64,000 nucleotides of DNA from QAMX01 sp964448855 (GTDB lineage: Bacteria > Bacillota > Clostridia > Oscillospirales > QAMX01). Made by a program: the position numbers and the translations under genes. Position 1 is the first letter of the stretch, and each line of letters begins with the position of its first letter. The notes beneath the pieces were generated by a model, which was not told the origin of the DNA, ran no database searches, and saw only the letters and a list, made by a program, of their open reading frames with translations. Positions 15,986 through 24,120 of the stretch are shown here, in pieces. The DNA is taken from positions 1 to 64,000 of the forward strand of contig CAYUXI010000009.1 of NCBI GenBank assembly GCA_964448855.1, read 5' to 3'.

Positions 15986-18010
15986 CTATGTTTCTGAAAC
16001 CATCCGCAGGAATTCCGCTTCATCAATCACCGGGATGCCGAGCTGCTGCGCCTTGTCGAGCTTGCTGCCCGCCTCCGAACCAGCGAGGACAAACGAGGTC
16101 TTTTTCGAAACGGAGCCGCTGACCTTCCCGCCGTGCCGTTCGATGATGGCGGCGGCCTCGTCGCGCTTCAGCGTCGGCAGTGTTCCGGTTAGAACAAATG
16201 TTTTGCCCTGTAGCTCCTCGCGTTGCTCGACCTCCGGCTCTGCCATATTGACACCGGCTTCCTTGAGCCGTGCAATCAGCCGCTGCGATGAGGGCTGCGC
16301 AAACCATTCCTGAATGCTCTGCGCGGTGACCTTGCCGACATCGGGAATTTCGGTCAGCTCCTCCACCGAGCAGGTGGCAATCCGGTCGAGATGCTTCAGC
16401 GTCCGCGCAATGGTCACACCGGCTTTCTCGCCGACCTGGCGGATGCCGAGTGCGATCAGCAGCCGGGACAGCGGCTGGCTGCGCGATGCATCAATCGCAC
16501 GGATGAGGTTTTCCGCCGATTTTTTGCCCATGGACTCCAAACCGGCGACTGCTTCCGTCGTCAGGCTGTAGAGATCGGCGGCGGAATGCACCAGACCGGC
16601 ATCGACCAGCTGTGAAACGATGGCCGGGCCGAGGCCGTCGATATCCATCGCGCCGCGGGACGCAAAATGCGTCAAGCCGCGCAGCAGCTGGGCAGGGCAG
16701 TCGCACGAGACGCAGCGGTAGGCGGCTTCACCCTCCTCCCGGACAACGGCACCGCCGCAGACCGGGCATTGCTCAGGCATGGAAAAGCAGCGCTCCTCAC
16801 CGGTGCGCTTTTCGGGCAGGGAAGCCACAACCTCCGGGATGATTTCCCCGGCCTTCCGCACGAGGATTCTGTCCCCGATGCGGAGATCCTTGGCCGCCAG
16901 CAGATCGGCATTGTGCAGTGTGGCGCGGGATACGACCGTTCCGGCCAGATGCACCGGGTCAAACACGGCATTCGGCGTCAGCACACCGGTGCGGCCGACC
17001 TGAATGACGATATCGCGCAATGTCGTTTCCTTTTCCTCCGGCGGGAATTTATACGCAACCGCCCATTTCGGCACCTTCACAGTTTTGCCGAGCAGCTCCC
17101 GCTGGTGCAAGTCGTCCACCTTCAGGACGGCACCGTCCGTCGCATAGCCGAACGTTCCACGGCTTTTGCCGATGGCTTCGATTTCGGCGACGGCTTCGTC
17201 CGCCGAATGGCAGAGGCGATACCCCTGCGTCACCGGGAAGCCCAGCGATTCGAGCCATTTCAGCGTGTCCGAGTGCGTTGCAAACGAGAAATCCTCTGCG
17301 TTTTGCAGGTTAAAGATGAAAATATCCAGGCCGCGTGCTGCGGCAACGGACGTATCGAGCTGCCGCAGCGAACCGGCAGCGGCGTTGCGCGGGTTGGCAA
17401 ACGGCGGTTCGCCCGCCTCCTCCCGCCGCGCATTCAGTCGATTGAACCGCTGGTCAGACAGATAGACCTCGCCACGGACGACGAGCTTCGGGATGGAGCG
17501 GTCGGGCAGCGTCAAGGGCAGGGAACGGATGGTGCGGATGTTTTCCGTCACATCCTCGCCGATGGCACCGTCGCCACGCGTCACGCCCTCTGTCAGGACG
17601 CCGTCCCGATAGGTGACCGCCACGCTCAGGCCGTCAAACTTGCGTTCCACGACATAAGCGACATCGCCGATCGCCTCACGGACACGTTGATCAAACGCAT
17701 ACACCTCATCGAGTGAGAAGACGTCGGCCAGACTCTGCATTTCGTAGCCGTGTGCGCGTGTTTCAAAGAATGGCAGCACCTTGCCGCCGACGCGCTGTGT
17801 CGGAGAGCCCGGATCCGCAAATTCCGGATGCGCAGCTTCCAATGCGCGGAGCTTCTGCATCAGCGCATCGTATTCGTAGTCGCTGATTTCCGGCGCATCA
17901 AAGGTATAGTAGAGTTCAGCATGATGGTTCAGCGTTTCTGTCAATTCGCGCATTTCCTGCGCGACATCGCATGATTCATGAAGCGTTTGCTGTTCATTCA
18001 TGTTCCTCAT
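15986..18010 (-). CDS. ligA: NAD-dependent DNA ligase
   Basis: LigA seals nicks using NAD+. The order of domains is complete in about 674 residues: Ia/adenylation with the AMP-lysine in ERKFDGLSVA, OB fold, a four-Cys zinc finger (CPVCGG ... CVSCDCPAQ), helix-hairpin-helix repeats and a C-terminal BRCT domain (GKTFVLTGTLPTLKRDEA). Three in-frame ATGs lie within 21 bases; GGGAGGA best serves the one at 18010. The gene is divergent from parA with two parS sites between them. Confidence 0.96.
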   Translation of the reverse strand: MRNMNEQQTLHESCDVAQEMRELTETLNHHAELYYTFDAPEISDYEYDALMQKLRALEAAHPEFADPGSPTQRVGGKVLPFFETRAHGYEMQSLADVFSLDEVYAFDQRVREAIGDVAYVVERKFDGLSVAVTYRDGVLTEGVTRGDGAIGEDVTENIRTIRSLPLTLPDRSIPKLVVRGEVYLSDQRFNRLNARREEAGEPPFANPRNAAAGSLRQLDTSVAAARGLDIFIFNLQNAEDFSFATHSDTLKWLESLGFPVTQGYRLCHSADEAVAEIEAIGKSRGTFGYATDGAVLKVDDLHQRELLGKTVKVPKWAVAYKFPPEEKETTLRDIVIQVGRTGVLTPNAVFDPVHLAGTVVSRATLHNADLLAAKDLRIGDRILVRKAGEIIPEVVASLPEKRTGEERCFSMPEQCPVCGGAVVREEGEAAYRCVSCDCPAQLLRGLTHFASRGAMDIDGLGPAIVSQLVDAGLVHSAADLYSLTTEAVAGLESMGKKSAENLIRAIDASRSQPLSRLLIALGIRQVGEKAGVTIARTLKHLDRIATCSVEELTEIPDVGKVTAQSIQEWFAQPSSQRLIARLKEAGVNMAEPEVEQREELQGKTFVLTGTLPTLKRDEAAAIIERHGGKVSGSVSKKTSFVLAGSEAGSKLDKAQQLGIPVIDEAEFLRMVSET

Positions 18011-18055
18011 TCTTCCTCCCATCCTCGGCTTTCCCAGACTTCTGTCCTATTGTCT

Positions 18056-18084
18056 ATTGTACCATATTTTTGCCCATATGAAAA
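18056..18084 (-). promoter_or_regulatory. extended -10 promoter for ligA
   Basis: On the minus strand TTTTCA (18084-18079) is 17 bases from TACAAT (18061-18056), and the -10 box is preceded by TGG, an extended -10. It is the only good match upstream of ligA and lies 33 bases from the first parS site. Confidence 0.6.
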
Positions 18085-18116
18085 GAGGGGAGGCGCGAAA
18101 AATGCTTCTTTCCGGA

Positions 18117-18132
18117 TGTTTCACGTGAAACA
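18117..18132. promoter_or_regulatory. parS: parS site 1
   Basis: TGTTTCACGTGAAACA is an exact match to the 16-bp bacterial parS palindrome bound by ParB/Spo0J. It sits in the ligA-parA intergenic region, 148 bases before parA, where ParB loading would nucleate the origin-segregation complex. Confidence 0.97.
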
Positions 18133-18156
18133 TTTCGGATGTAGCGGCGCGCGCCG

Positions 18157-18172
18157 TGTTTCACGTGAAACA
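18157..18172. promoter_or_regulatory. parS: parS site 2
   Basis: A second exact TGTTTCACGTGAAACA, 40 bp from the first start to start (close to four helical turns), so both sites face the same side of the DNA. It ends 26 bases before the -35 box of the parA promoter, so ParB spreading could also autoregulate parAB. Confidence 0.97.
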
Positions 18173-18198
18173 TTTTCGGGACAGCTGCCGGAAAACAC

Positions 18199-18226
18199 TT
18201 GAATTTGCGGCAGAATGTGTTATAAT
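18199..18226 (+). promoter_or_regulatory. parA promoter
   Basis: TTGAAT (18199-18204) and TATAAT (18221-18226) are 16 bases apart. The predicted transcript begins near 18233 and reaches the SD GAAAGGAG just before parA at 18280. Confidence 0.85.
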
Positions 18227-18279
18227 ATAATGGTAGAAACAAATGCGACTGCACACTTCACTTTTGAAAGGAGCGGACG

Positions 18280-19077
18280 ATGATACAGGAACATTCAGGT
18301 GCATGGATTGTCGCCGTCGCCAATCAGAAAGGCGGCGTCGGCAAAACAACAACCGCCGTCAATCTGTCCGCCGGGCTGACGCTGGCCGGATACCGGACGC
18401 TGCTCGTCGATTTTGACCCGCAGGGGAACGCTTCCTCCAGCTATGGTCTGAGCAAGCGCGACAGCGGCGTGAACATTTTTGACCTGCTGGACGGCTCCAC
18501 CGATGCCGCAACAGCCATTCATCACACGAAATACGGCGATTTGATTCCATCCAGCCTCGATCTGGCCGGGAGCGAAATCACGCTGGTCAACCAGGAGCGC
18601 AGGGAATTCTGCCTGAAGGAGGCGCTGGAGCCGCTCCGCACCAGCTACGACGTGATCGTGATCGACTGTCCGCCGGGGCTCGGTCTGCTGATGATCAACG
18701 CGCTGACCGCGAGTGACGGCGTTCTGATTCCGCTGCAGTGCGAATATTTTGCGCTGGAAGGGCTGTCCATGATGGTCGATACGATTCGTTCCATCCGCAA
18801 ACGGATGAACCCGAAGCTGGAAATTGACGGATTTCTTTTCACAATGTTTGACGGACGAACCAATCTGTCTGCTCAGGTGGTTCGCGAGGTCAAGAAATAT
18901 TTTTCCGATAAGATTTATAAGACGGTCATTGCGCGCAACGTCCGTCTGAGCGAGGCGCCCAGCCATGGAAAGCCGGTTCAGTTTTACGACAAGCATTCCA
19001 AGGGTGCCCACGCCTACAACGACCTGGCGGCGGAATTTGCCGCGAAGCATCATCTGCGCGGAGCAAACGCCACATAA
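18280..19077 (+). CDS. parA: ParA/Soj chromosome-partitioning ATPase
   Basis: Soj-type ParA ATPase; with ParB it organises and segregates origins and regulates DnaA in Firmicutes. The deviant Walker A NQKGGVGKTTTAVNLS is at about residues 12-27, the Walker A' region VDFDPQGNASSSYG near 45-58, and Walker B VIVIDCPPGLG near 125-135. Length (265) is typical. GAAAGGAG lies seven bases before the ATG. parB starts 18 bases downstream. Confidence 0.97.
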   Translation: MIQEHSGAWIVAVANQKGGVGKTTTAVNLSAGLTLAGYRTLLVDFDPQGNASSSYGLSKRDSGVNIFDLLDGSTDAATAIHHTKYGDLIPSSLDLAGSEITLVNQERREFCLKEALEPLRTSYDVIVIDCPPGLGLLMINALTASDGVLIPLQCEYFALEGLSMMVDTIRSIRKRMNPKLEIDGFLFTMFDGRTNLSAQVVREVKKYFSDKIYKTVIARNVRLSEAPSHGKPVQFYDKHSKGAHAYNDLAAEFAAKHHLRGANAT

Positions 19078-19095
19078 GAAAGAACGGAGGAAATT

Positions 19096-19968
19096 ATGTC
19101 TAAATCTGCCGGACTTGGCCGCGGACTGGACGAGCTTTTCGGCGCACAGCCGGAGGAACCGTCAACAGGCCCGGTCACCATGCTGGATATCGATGTTCTG
19201 GAACCCAATCGCGATCAACCCCGCCGCTATTTTGATGAAGCGCGTCTGGCCTCACTGGCCGACAGCATCGCGCAGCACGGCGTGATTACGCCGTTGACCG
19301 TCCGAAAAATCGCAGACGGCCGCTATCGGATCATCGCAGGCGAACGGCGCTATCGCGCATCGCGTCGCGCCGGGCTGACAGAGGTGCCGGTCATCGTGCT
19401 CGATGCGGACGAGCTGCACGCCACCGAGCTGGCACTGGTCGAAAACCTGCAGCGCGCCGACTTGAACCCGATGGAAGAAGCGGAGGGCTACCGTTCTCTG
19501 ATTGACCGGTTCGACCTCCGACAGGAGGATGTCGCGACACGTGTCGGCCGGAGCCGGAGCGCCGTTGCCAATGCACTGCGGCTTTTGGATTTGCCGGAAG
19601 CCATCGCGGAGCACGTGGTGGACGGCGACCTGTCTGCCGGGCACGCACGGGCGCTGCTCGCGCTGGACGATGCCAAAATTCAGGCAGAGGCCGCAGAACG
19701 CGTCATGGCGGAGGAATTGTCCGTCCGCCAGACCGAGCAGCTGGTCAAACGCATCAAGGCGGCCCGGGAAGCTGCCGATACGCCGCCGCAGCCCGGCCCG
19801 GTGCAGCCGGACTACGTCGGAGAGCTCGCCCGCGAGCTGTCCACAACGCTGGGGCGCAGCGTAAAAATCACATCAAACAGCAAGAATAAAGGGCGAATTG
19901 TCCTCGATTATTACAGTCTGGACGATCTGGATGAGCTTTTGAAGCTCCTGCGGGTGCATCAGGACTGA
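19096..19968 (+). CDS. parB: ParB/Spo0J centromere-binding CTPase
   Basis: ParB loads at parS and slides as a CTP-gated clamp. The CTP-binding boxes are visible: GVITPLTVRK (about 59-68), GERRYRASRRAG (about 77-88) and ENLQRADLNPMEEAEGY (about 114-130). A helix-turn-helix DNA-binding region follows (VGRSRSAVANALRLLDLP, about 150-167) and a C-terminal dimerisation domain ends the 290-residue protein. GGAGG precedes the ATG. It is transcribed with parA and followed by serS 63 bases later. Confidence 0.97.
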   Translation: MSKSAGLGRGLDELFGAQPEEPSTGPVTMLDIDVLEPNRDQPRRYFDEARLASLADSIAQHGVITPLTVRKIADGRYRIIAGERRYRASRRAGLTEVPVIVLDADELHATELALVENLQRADLNPMEEAEGYRSLIDRFDLRQEDVATRVGRSRSAVANALRLLDLPEAIAEHVVDGDLSAGHARALLALDDAKIQAEAAERVMAEELSVRQTEQLVKRIKAAREAADTPPQPGPVQPDYVGELARELSTTLGRSVKITSNSKNKGRIVLDYYSLDDLDELLKLLRVHQD

Positions 19969-20031
19969 GTCATTTACATCGGACAACGAACCAAAGCATT
20001 CCAAAATTCATGAAAAAGGATTGAGAACGAT

Positions 20032-21327
20032 ATGCTGGACATGAAATTGATTAAGGAAAATCCAGAAGACGTCAAGGCACGGCTTCTTGCAAAGGGTCGC
20101 GACTGCTCCTCTGAGATTGATCGCATTCTGGAGCTGGACACCAAGCGCCGCGATTTGATTTTCGAGGGCGAACAGCTGAAGGCGCGGCAAAATAAGGCCT
20201 CCAAGGAAATCCCGATGAAAAAGAAGGCCGGTGAGGATGTCACGCCGCTGCTGGCTGAGATGAAGGCGATTGCCGACGAAATCAAGGCGTCGGATGCGAC
20301 GCTGCGCGAGGTGGACGGCGAATGGCGCACGCTGATGCTGGCGCTGCCGAATCTGCCGGATCCGGATCTGAAGCCGGGCGGCAAGGAGAACAACGAACCG
20401 CTGCGCTACTACGGCGACCCGCATACCTTTGATTTTGAGCCGAAAAACCACGTTGATCTCTGCACGAACCTCGGCCTGATCGACTATCCGCGTGGCGCGA
20501 AGCTGAGCGGCAGCGGATTCTGGATTTATCGCGGCCTCGGTGCGCGGCTGGAATGGGCGCTGCTCAATTACTTCATCGATACCCACATTGCAGACGGCTA
20601 CGAGCTGGTGCTGGTGCCGCATATGCTGGGCTATGAATGCGGCCTGACCGCCGGTCAGTTCCCGAAATTTGAAGAGGATGTCTACTGGCTCGACGATGCG
20701 GAGGATCATACCCGCCGCTTCATGCTGCCGACGGCAGAAACGGCACTCGTCAATCTCCACCGCGATGAAATCCTGACGGAGGCCGACCTCCCGCGCAAGT
20801 ACATCTCCTACACGCCGTGCTTCCGCCGCGAAGCGGGCAGCTACCGCGCAGACGAACGCGGCATGGTTCGCGGCCACCAGTTCAACAAGGTGGAAATGGT
20901 GCAGTATACGCTGCCGGAGAAATCCGATGAAGCGTTTGAAGAGCTGGTCGGCAAAGCGGAAGCACTCGTCAAGGGGCTTGGCTTCCATTTCCGCACGGTC
21001 AAGCTGGCTGCCGCCGACTGCTCCGCCTCCATGGCGCGGACGTATGATATTGAGATCCACATCCCGTCCATGAATGGCTACAAAGAGGTCTCCTCCGTTT
21101 CCAACGCCCGGGACTACCAAGCGCGCCGCGGCATGATGCGGTTCCGCCGCGACGGCTCCAAGCAGACGGAATTCCTCCACACGCTCAACGGCTCCGGTCT
21201 GGCAACCTCGCGGATTCTCCCGGCGGTTGTGGAACAGAATCAGCTGAAAAACGGTGACGTCGTCGTCCCGGAGGTGCTCCGCAAATACCTGGGCGGCCTC
21301 GAAGTCATCACCCGCGAACAGGCCTGA
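20032..21327 (+). CDS. serS: seryl-tRNA synthetase
   Basis: Class II aminoacyl-tRNA synthetase charging tRNA-Ser. Residues 1-105 form the long antiparallel coiled-coil arm that contacts the tRNA-Ser variable arm. Motif 2 appears as SYTPCFRREAGS near 262-273 and motif 3 as NGSGLATSRILPAVVEQNQ near 386-404; length is 431. The SD is weak (AAAGGA about 11 bases upstream). No T-box leader is visible. A serS gene beside parAB is a common arrangement in Clostridia. Confidence 0.97.
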   Translation: MLDMKLIKENPEDVKARLLAKGRDCSSEIDRILELDTKRRDLIFEGEQLKARQNKASKEIPMKKKAGEDVTPLLAEMKAIADEIKASDATLREVDGEWRTLMLALPNLPDPDLKPGGKENNEPLRYYGDPHTFDFEPKNHVDLCTNLGLIDYPRGAKLSGSGFWIYRGLGARLEWALLNYFIDTHIADGYELVLVPHMLGYECGLTAGQFPKFEEDVYWLDDAEDHTRRFMLPTAETALVNLHRDEILTEADLPRKYISYTPCFRREAGSYRADERGMVRGHQFNKVEMVQYTLPEKSDEAFEELVGKAEALVKGLGFHFRTVKLAAADCSASMARTYDIEIHIPSMNGYKEVSSVSNARDYQARRGMMRFRRDGSKQTEFLHTLNGSGLATSRILPAVVEQNQLKNGDVVVPEVLRKYLGGLEVITREQA

Positions 21328-21917
21328 TGTTTTCACTGCGACACTGTGGAACGACGCCTCTGTATTCGCCGCGGCTGATGCTCCGCCGGCTTGAGCCGGG
21401 CGATGCCGTGCAGATGCACGCCAACTGGGCGTCTGACCCGGAGGTCTACCGGTACATGACCTCCACCATCATGCCGGAGCTCGATGATGTAAAACGCTTC
21501 ATCGAGCAGAAATGCGCATCCTATGCGAACGCGAATTTCTATTACTGGGGCATTTTCCTCCGTAAGACGCAGGAAATGATCGGCATGGTGACGTTTACCG
21601 AGGTGCTCTCCCGAGCGCGGACGGCCAATCTGGCGTATTCGCTCGGCCGCGCCTGGTGGGGACAGGGCTATGCGCACGAAGCCGCCGAAACGGCGCTGTC
21701 GTTTGCGTTCCACCGTGTGGGCTTCCGCAAGATTTACGGCTGTCATTTTGAAGGGAACGAACGTTCTGGTCGCGTTTTGTTGGCGTGTGGGATGCGCAGC
21801 CTTGGGCGCAGCCACTCACAGGTCTGGCACCACGGCGAGCTGCTTCATTTTTATCAGTACGAGATGACCGCCGCAGAATACACGCGGCATACAAAAACCA
21901 TGTATCGCGCACACTGA
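21327..21917 (+). CDS. RimJ/RimL-type GNAT acetyltransferase
   Basis: A 196-residue GNAT of the ribosomal-protein-serine-acetyltransferase-like group. It opens with the typical TTPLYSPRLMLRRLEPGDA and carries the acetyl-CoA loop LGRAWWGQGYAHEAAETAL (about 111-129). The ATG overlaps the serS stop by one base (TGATG), so it is translationally coupled to serS. Possible substrates are N-terminal amines or antibiotics; nothing in context decides. A terminator follows seven bases after the stop. Confidence 0.85.
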   Translation: MFSLRHCGTTPLYSPRLMLRRLEPGDAVQMHANWASDPEVYRYMTSTIMPELDDVKRFIEQKCASYANANFYYWGIFLRKTQEMIGMVTFTEVLSRARTANLAYSLGRAWWGQGYAHEAAETALSFAFHRVGFRKIYGCHFEGNERSGRVLLACGMRSLGRSHSQVWHHGELLHFYQYEMTAAEYTRHTKTMYRAH

Positions 21918-21923
21918 TCAACC

Positions 21924-21957
21924 GGGGTTCTGCTGTTTTTTTCGGCAGAACCCCTTT
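21924..21957 (+). terminator. terminator of the parA-parB-serS-GNAT run
   Basis: GGGGTTCTGC (21924-21933) pairs perfectly with GCAGAACCCC (21945-21954) around an 11-base loop and is followed by a T run that overlaps the stem end. Confidence 0.85.
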
Positions 21958-22027
21958 TGCGTCCGCCGTACCGGACGGTCGCGGCTCGAAGCGCGCATAT
22001 TTTTTTGATCCAAACGAAGATTTGTAC

Positions 22028-22056
22028 TTGACAAACGCAAACGAATTGTGTATACT
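22028..22056 (+). promoter_or_regulatory. strong sigma-A promoter without a downstream ORF
   Basis: TTGACA (22028-22033), a 17-base spacer, and TATACT (22051-22056). Transcription would start near 22063. The next open gene is 480 bases away and has its own promoter and an intervening terminator, so this promoter appears to drive a short noncoding RNA. Confidence 0.85.
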
Positions 22057-22062
22057 ATGGAT

Positions 22063-22192
22063 AGAAGCTTTGATTTGCGTTTCATGGGTGTGCCGCGGTA
22101 GCAGGCGGTTCACACATTTTCTCCTTTTCGATATCCCTCCTTTCGCCGATGCCCGGTGCTGCGATCGCCACCGGGTGTCGGCATCTTTTTTT
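22063..22192 (+). ncRNA. candidate small RNA with anti-Shine-Dalgarno linker
   Basis: About 130 nt between a consensus promoter and a rho-independent terminator. Predicted structure: a 5' hairpin (GTGTG and CCGC at 22088-22096 pairing with GCGG and CACAC at 22105-22115), a pyrimidine-rich single-stranded linker at 22116-22144, and the terminator hairpin. The linker holds CTCCTTTT (22121-22128) and CCCTCCTTTC (22135-22144); the second contains CCTCCTTTC, identical to the 3' tail of 16S rRNA, and is complementary to GAAAGGAGG-type SD sequences. The only ORF is a five-codon ATG-TAG at 22084 without an SD. I do not recognise an RNA family. Confidence 0.6.
22145..22192 (+). terminator. terminator of the candidate small RNA
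   Basis: GCCGA (22145-22149) and CCCGGTG (22152-22158) pair with CACCGGG (22169-22175) and TCGGC (22178-22182), separated by a 2x2 internal loop, then ATC and seven T residues. Confidence 0.85.
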
Positions 22193-22459
22193 GCGTCCTT
22201 TCCGGTTTCAGTTCGACAAAAGTGCGAAACGGTTGCCGAAAGATGCAAAATAGCTGATTTTTTACATCATAAATTCCGCCACCGTTTTTTGCCGTTCAAA
22301 ATGCGTTTTTCGTTTGTAGAATTTTCGAATTCAAAAATTCTACGATTTTTTCTGCCAGGTGGTTCGAAAGTCCAGTTTCAAAAACAATCACAAGCGTGTA
22401 AGCGATTATCTTTCGTTCGGATTTTGATTTCCGGAACAAATTCGCCGATTTCGCGATGG
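22193..22459. other. AT-rich gene-free spacer with an inverted repeat
   Basis: No gene is seen here. The one structure is a perfect 10-bp inverted repeat, GTAGAATTTT (22316-22325) with AAAATTCTAC (22334-22343), followed by GATTTTTT. It could be a weak terminator or an operator for the solute-binding protein gene whose promoter begins at 22460. Confidence 0.6.
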
Positions 22460-22488
22460 TTGACAATTTGGGGGAAGTGTTGTAAAAT
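22460..22488 (+). promoter_or_regulatory. promoter of the solute-binding lipoprotein gene
   Basis: TTGACA (22460-22465), 17-base spacer, TAAAAT (22483-22488). The leader is about 45 bases and carries AGGAGG ahead of the ATG at 22540. Confidence 0.9.
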
Positions 22489-22539
22489 TGAAACTGTGAT
22501 TTTCGAAATCACAAATGATTCTTATAGGAGGCAATCCCA

Positions 22540-23988
22540 ATGAGTAAAAAGCTTCGCATGCTCGCGCTCGCACTGGCAGTTCTGATGCTGGTTCCCGCTG
22601 TGCTGGCCGGCTGCTCTGGTGACAACGGTGACAACGGCGATTCTTCTTCCGTTCAGACCACCACTGGTAACGGTGATGCAACCAGCGACTCCAGCAGCTC
22701 CGACACCACAGACGATCTGAGCAAGATCGATCTCGATGGTTACGAATTCCATATGAATGCATACGGCATGACCGGTTTCTGCACAACCGGCAACCGCCAC
22801 GAAGGCACCGCGCTCTACGATGAGCTGATGGACCTCTATGCAGCAATCGAGGACGAACTCAACTGCACCATTACAGTTGACCAGACCAAGACCAACTCTG
22901 ACTCCCTGCTTCCGGCTGCTGTCGGCGGCATGAAGACTGCAGACTTCCTCTGCACCCGTCAGAACACCTGGATCCCGCTGGCCATGATGGGCGGTATCCG
23001 CGCTCTGGATGAAATGGTTGACGCAGGCCTCGACCTGTACAACAGCGACAACTTCAACCAGACCTACACCCTGATGTCCGAAATCAACGGCCACGTCTAC
23101 GCAGTGGATATGACCGGTAAATTCGACTGGACCGCTCTCGGCCACTACTATGCCTTCAACCGTGATCTGGTTGAACAGGCTGGCTACAAGTCCGAAGACC
23201 TGTTCCAGGCTGTCCGTGACGGCGAATGGGACTACGACATGATGCTCGAAATCGCCCGCAAGATCACCAGCGACACCGATGCAGACGGCGTCACCGATAT
23301 CTACGGTATCGCACTCGACGCAGACGGCAACGAAGCCTGGACGAACGGCACCGGCCCGATCATCTACCAGGATGGTAAATGGGTCTCCAACGTCAAGGAT
23401 TCTCAGCTGATCCCGGCACTCCAGTTCATGTATGACATTTCTCAATCCGATGTTCAGTCCCCGGTTGCCGGTGGCATCGGCCGTGGCGATCGCCGCACGA
23501 TGTTCTATGAAGGCAAAGCCGGTTTCGCCGGTCTGTACGGCGGCAACTTCGGTGACAACTTCGAAGAAATGGCCGGCAACGGCCAGCTCGGCTGCCTCCC
23601 GCTGCCGAAGGGCCCGGATGCTGACAAGTATGTCATGAACATGGTTGACCTCGACACCTTCATTTGCCAGACCGCAAACCAGGATTGGGAAAAGGCCGCC
23701 AAGGTCATGAACGCCATCGGCGCCGCTGTGACCAGCGAAGAGGACTACCGTGCATTCGTTCTGGAATCCCTCGCCGGTGACGAAGATTCCGCCGAAATGC
23801 TCCTGGACTACGCCCTGCCGAACGCCATGATGAACATTGGTAAGTGCAGCGACGATATGCACCAGATTCTCCGGAAAAAGTTCTATACATCGATCTATGA
23901 ACTGACATATACGCCGGCTGCAGCAGCTGAAACGTATGATGCCATGATTCAGGCCGAACTGGACGACGTTTTCCAGCAGAAAGACTAA
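22540..23988 (+). CDS. extracellular solute-binding lipoprotein (sugar ABC type)
   Basis: A 482-residue lipoprotein of the family-1 (sugar-type) extracellular solute-binding class. The signal peptide ends in the lipobox LAGC (Cys about 25), and a Ser/Asp/Thr-rich linker (about 26-65) tethers the binding domain to the membrane. The mature part has an aromatic-rich binding-protein character (for example GEWDYDMMLEIARKI near 228). No permease or ATPase is adjacent, so it must work with components elsewhere or act as a stand-alone binder. Its codon choice looks more biased than that of its neighbours, consistent with high expression, as do the strong promoter, SD and terminator. Ligand unknown. 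Confidence 0.85.
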   Translation: MSKKLRMLALALAVLMLVPAVLAGCSGDNGDNGDSSSVQTTTGNGDATSDSSSSDTTDDLSKIDLDGYEFHMNAYGMTGFCTTGNRHEGTALYDELMDLYAAIEDELNCTITVDQTKTNSDSLLPAAVGGMKTADFLCTRQNTWIPLAMMGGIRALDEMVDAGLDLYNSDNFNQTYTLMSEINGHVYAVDMTGKFDWTALGHYYAFNRDLVEQAGYKSEDLFQAVRDGEWDYDMMLEIARKITSDTDADGVTDIYGIALDADGNEAWTNGTGPIIYQDGKWVSNVKDSQLIPALQFMYDISQSDVQSPVAGGIGRGDRRTMFYEGKAGFAGLYGGNFGDNFEEMAGNGQLGCLPLPKGPDADKYVMNMVDLDTFICQTANQDWEKAAKVMNAIGAAVTSEEDYRAFVLESLAGDEDSAEMLLDYALPNAMMNIGKCSDDMHQILRKKFYTSIYELTYTPAAAAETYDAMIQAELDDVFQQKD

Positions 23989-24002
23989 TTGCACATCCCC
24001 AG

Positions 24003-24036
24003 ATCGGGACAGACGAAAGTCTGTCCCGATTTTTTT
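24003..24036 (+). terminator. terminator after the solute-binding protein gene
   Basis: A 12-bp perfect stem, ATCGGGACAGAC (24003-24014) with GTCTGTCCCGAT (24019-24030), closed by a GAAA tetraloop and followed by six T. It separates the lipoprotein gene from the glycyl radical enzyme gene. Confidence 0.97.
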
Positions 24037-24037
24037 C

Positions 24038-24066
24038 TTGTGTTTTTTTTCGGAGTGTGCTATACT
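24038..24066 (+). promoter_or_regulatory. extended -10 promoter of the glycyl radical enzyme operon
   Basis: TTGTGT (24038-24043), 17-base spacer, TATACT (24061-24066), with TGC just before the -10 box. It starts two bases after the preceding terminator's T run. Confidence 0.75.
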
Positions 24067-24120
24067 TATTGCAGAAAAACGCCGCCTCCGGAGACGGAGC
24101 CGTCAGAAAGAAGAGTGCCT

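Noticed and set aside
19969..20031. T-box leader for serS (and for cysS)
   Set aside because: The gaps are too short (63 and 20 bases) and lack the specifier and antiterminator elements.
23989..24120. N-terminal extension of the glycyl radical enzyme
   Set aside because: The added codons lie in the upstream terminator and promoter; ATG 24121 is the first start that follows them and begins family-like sequence.
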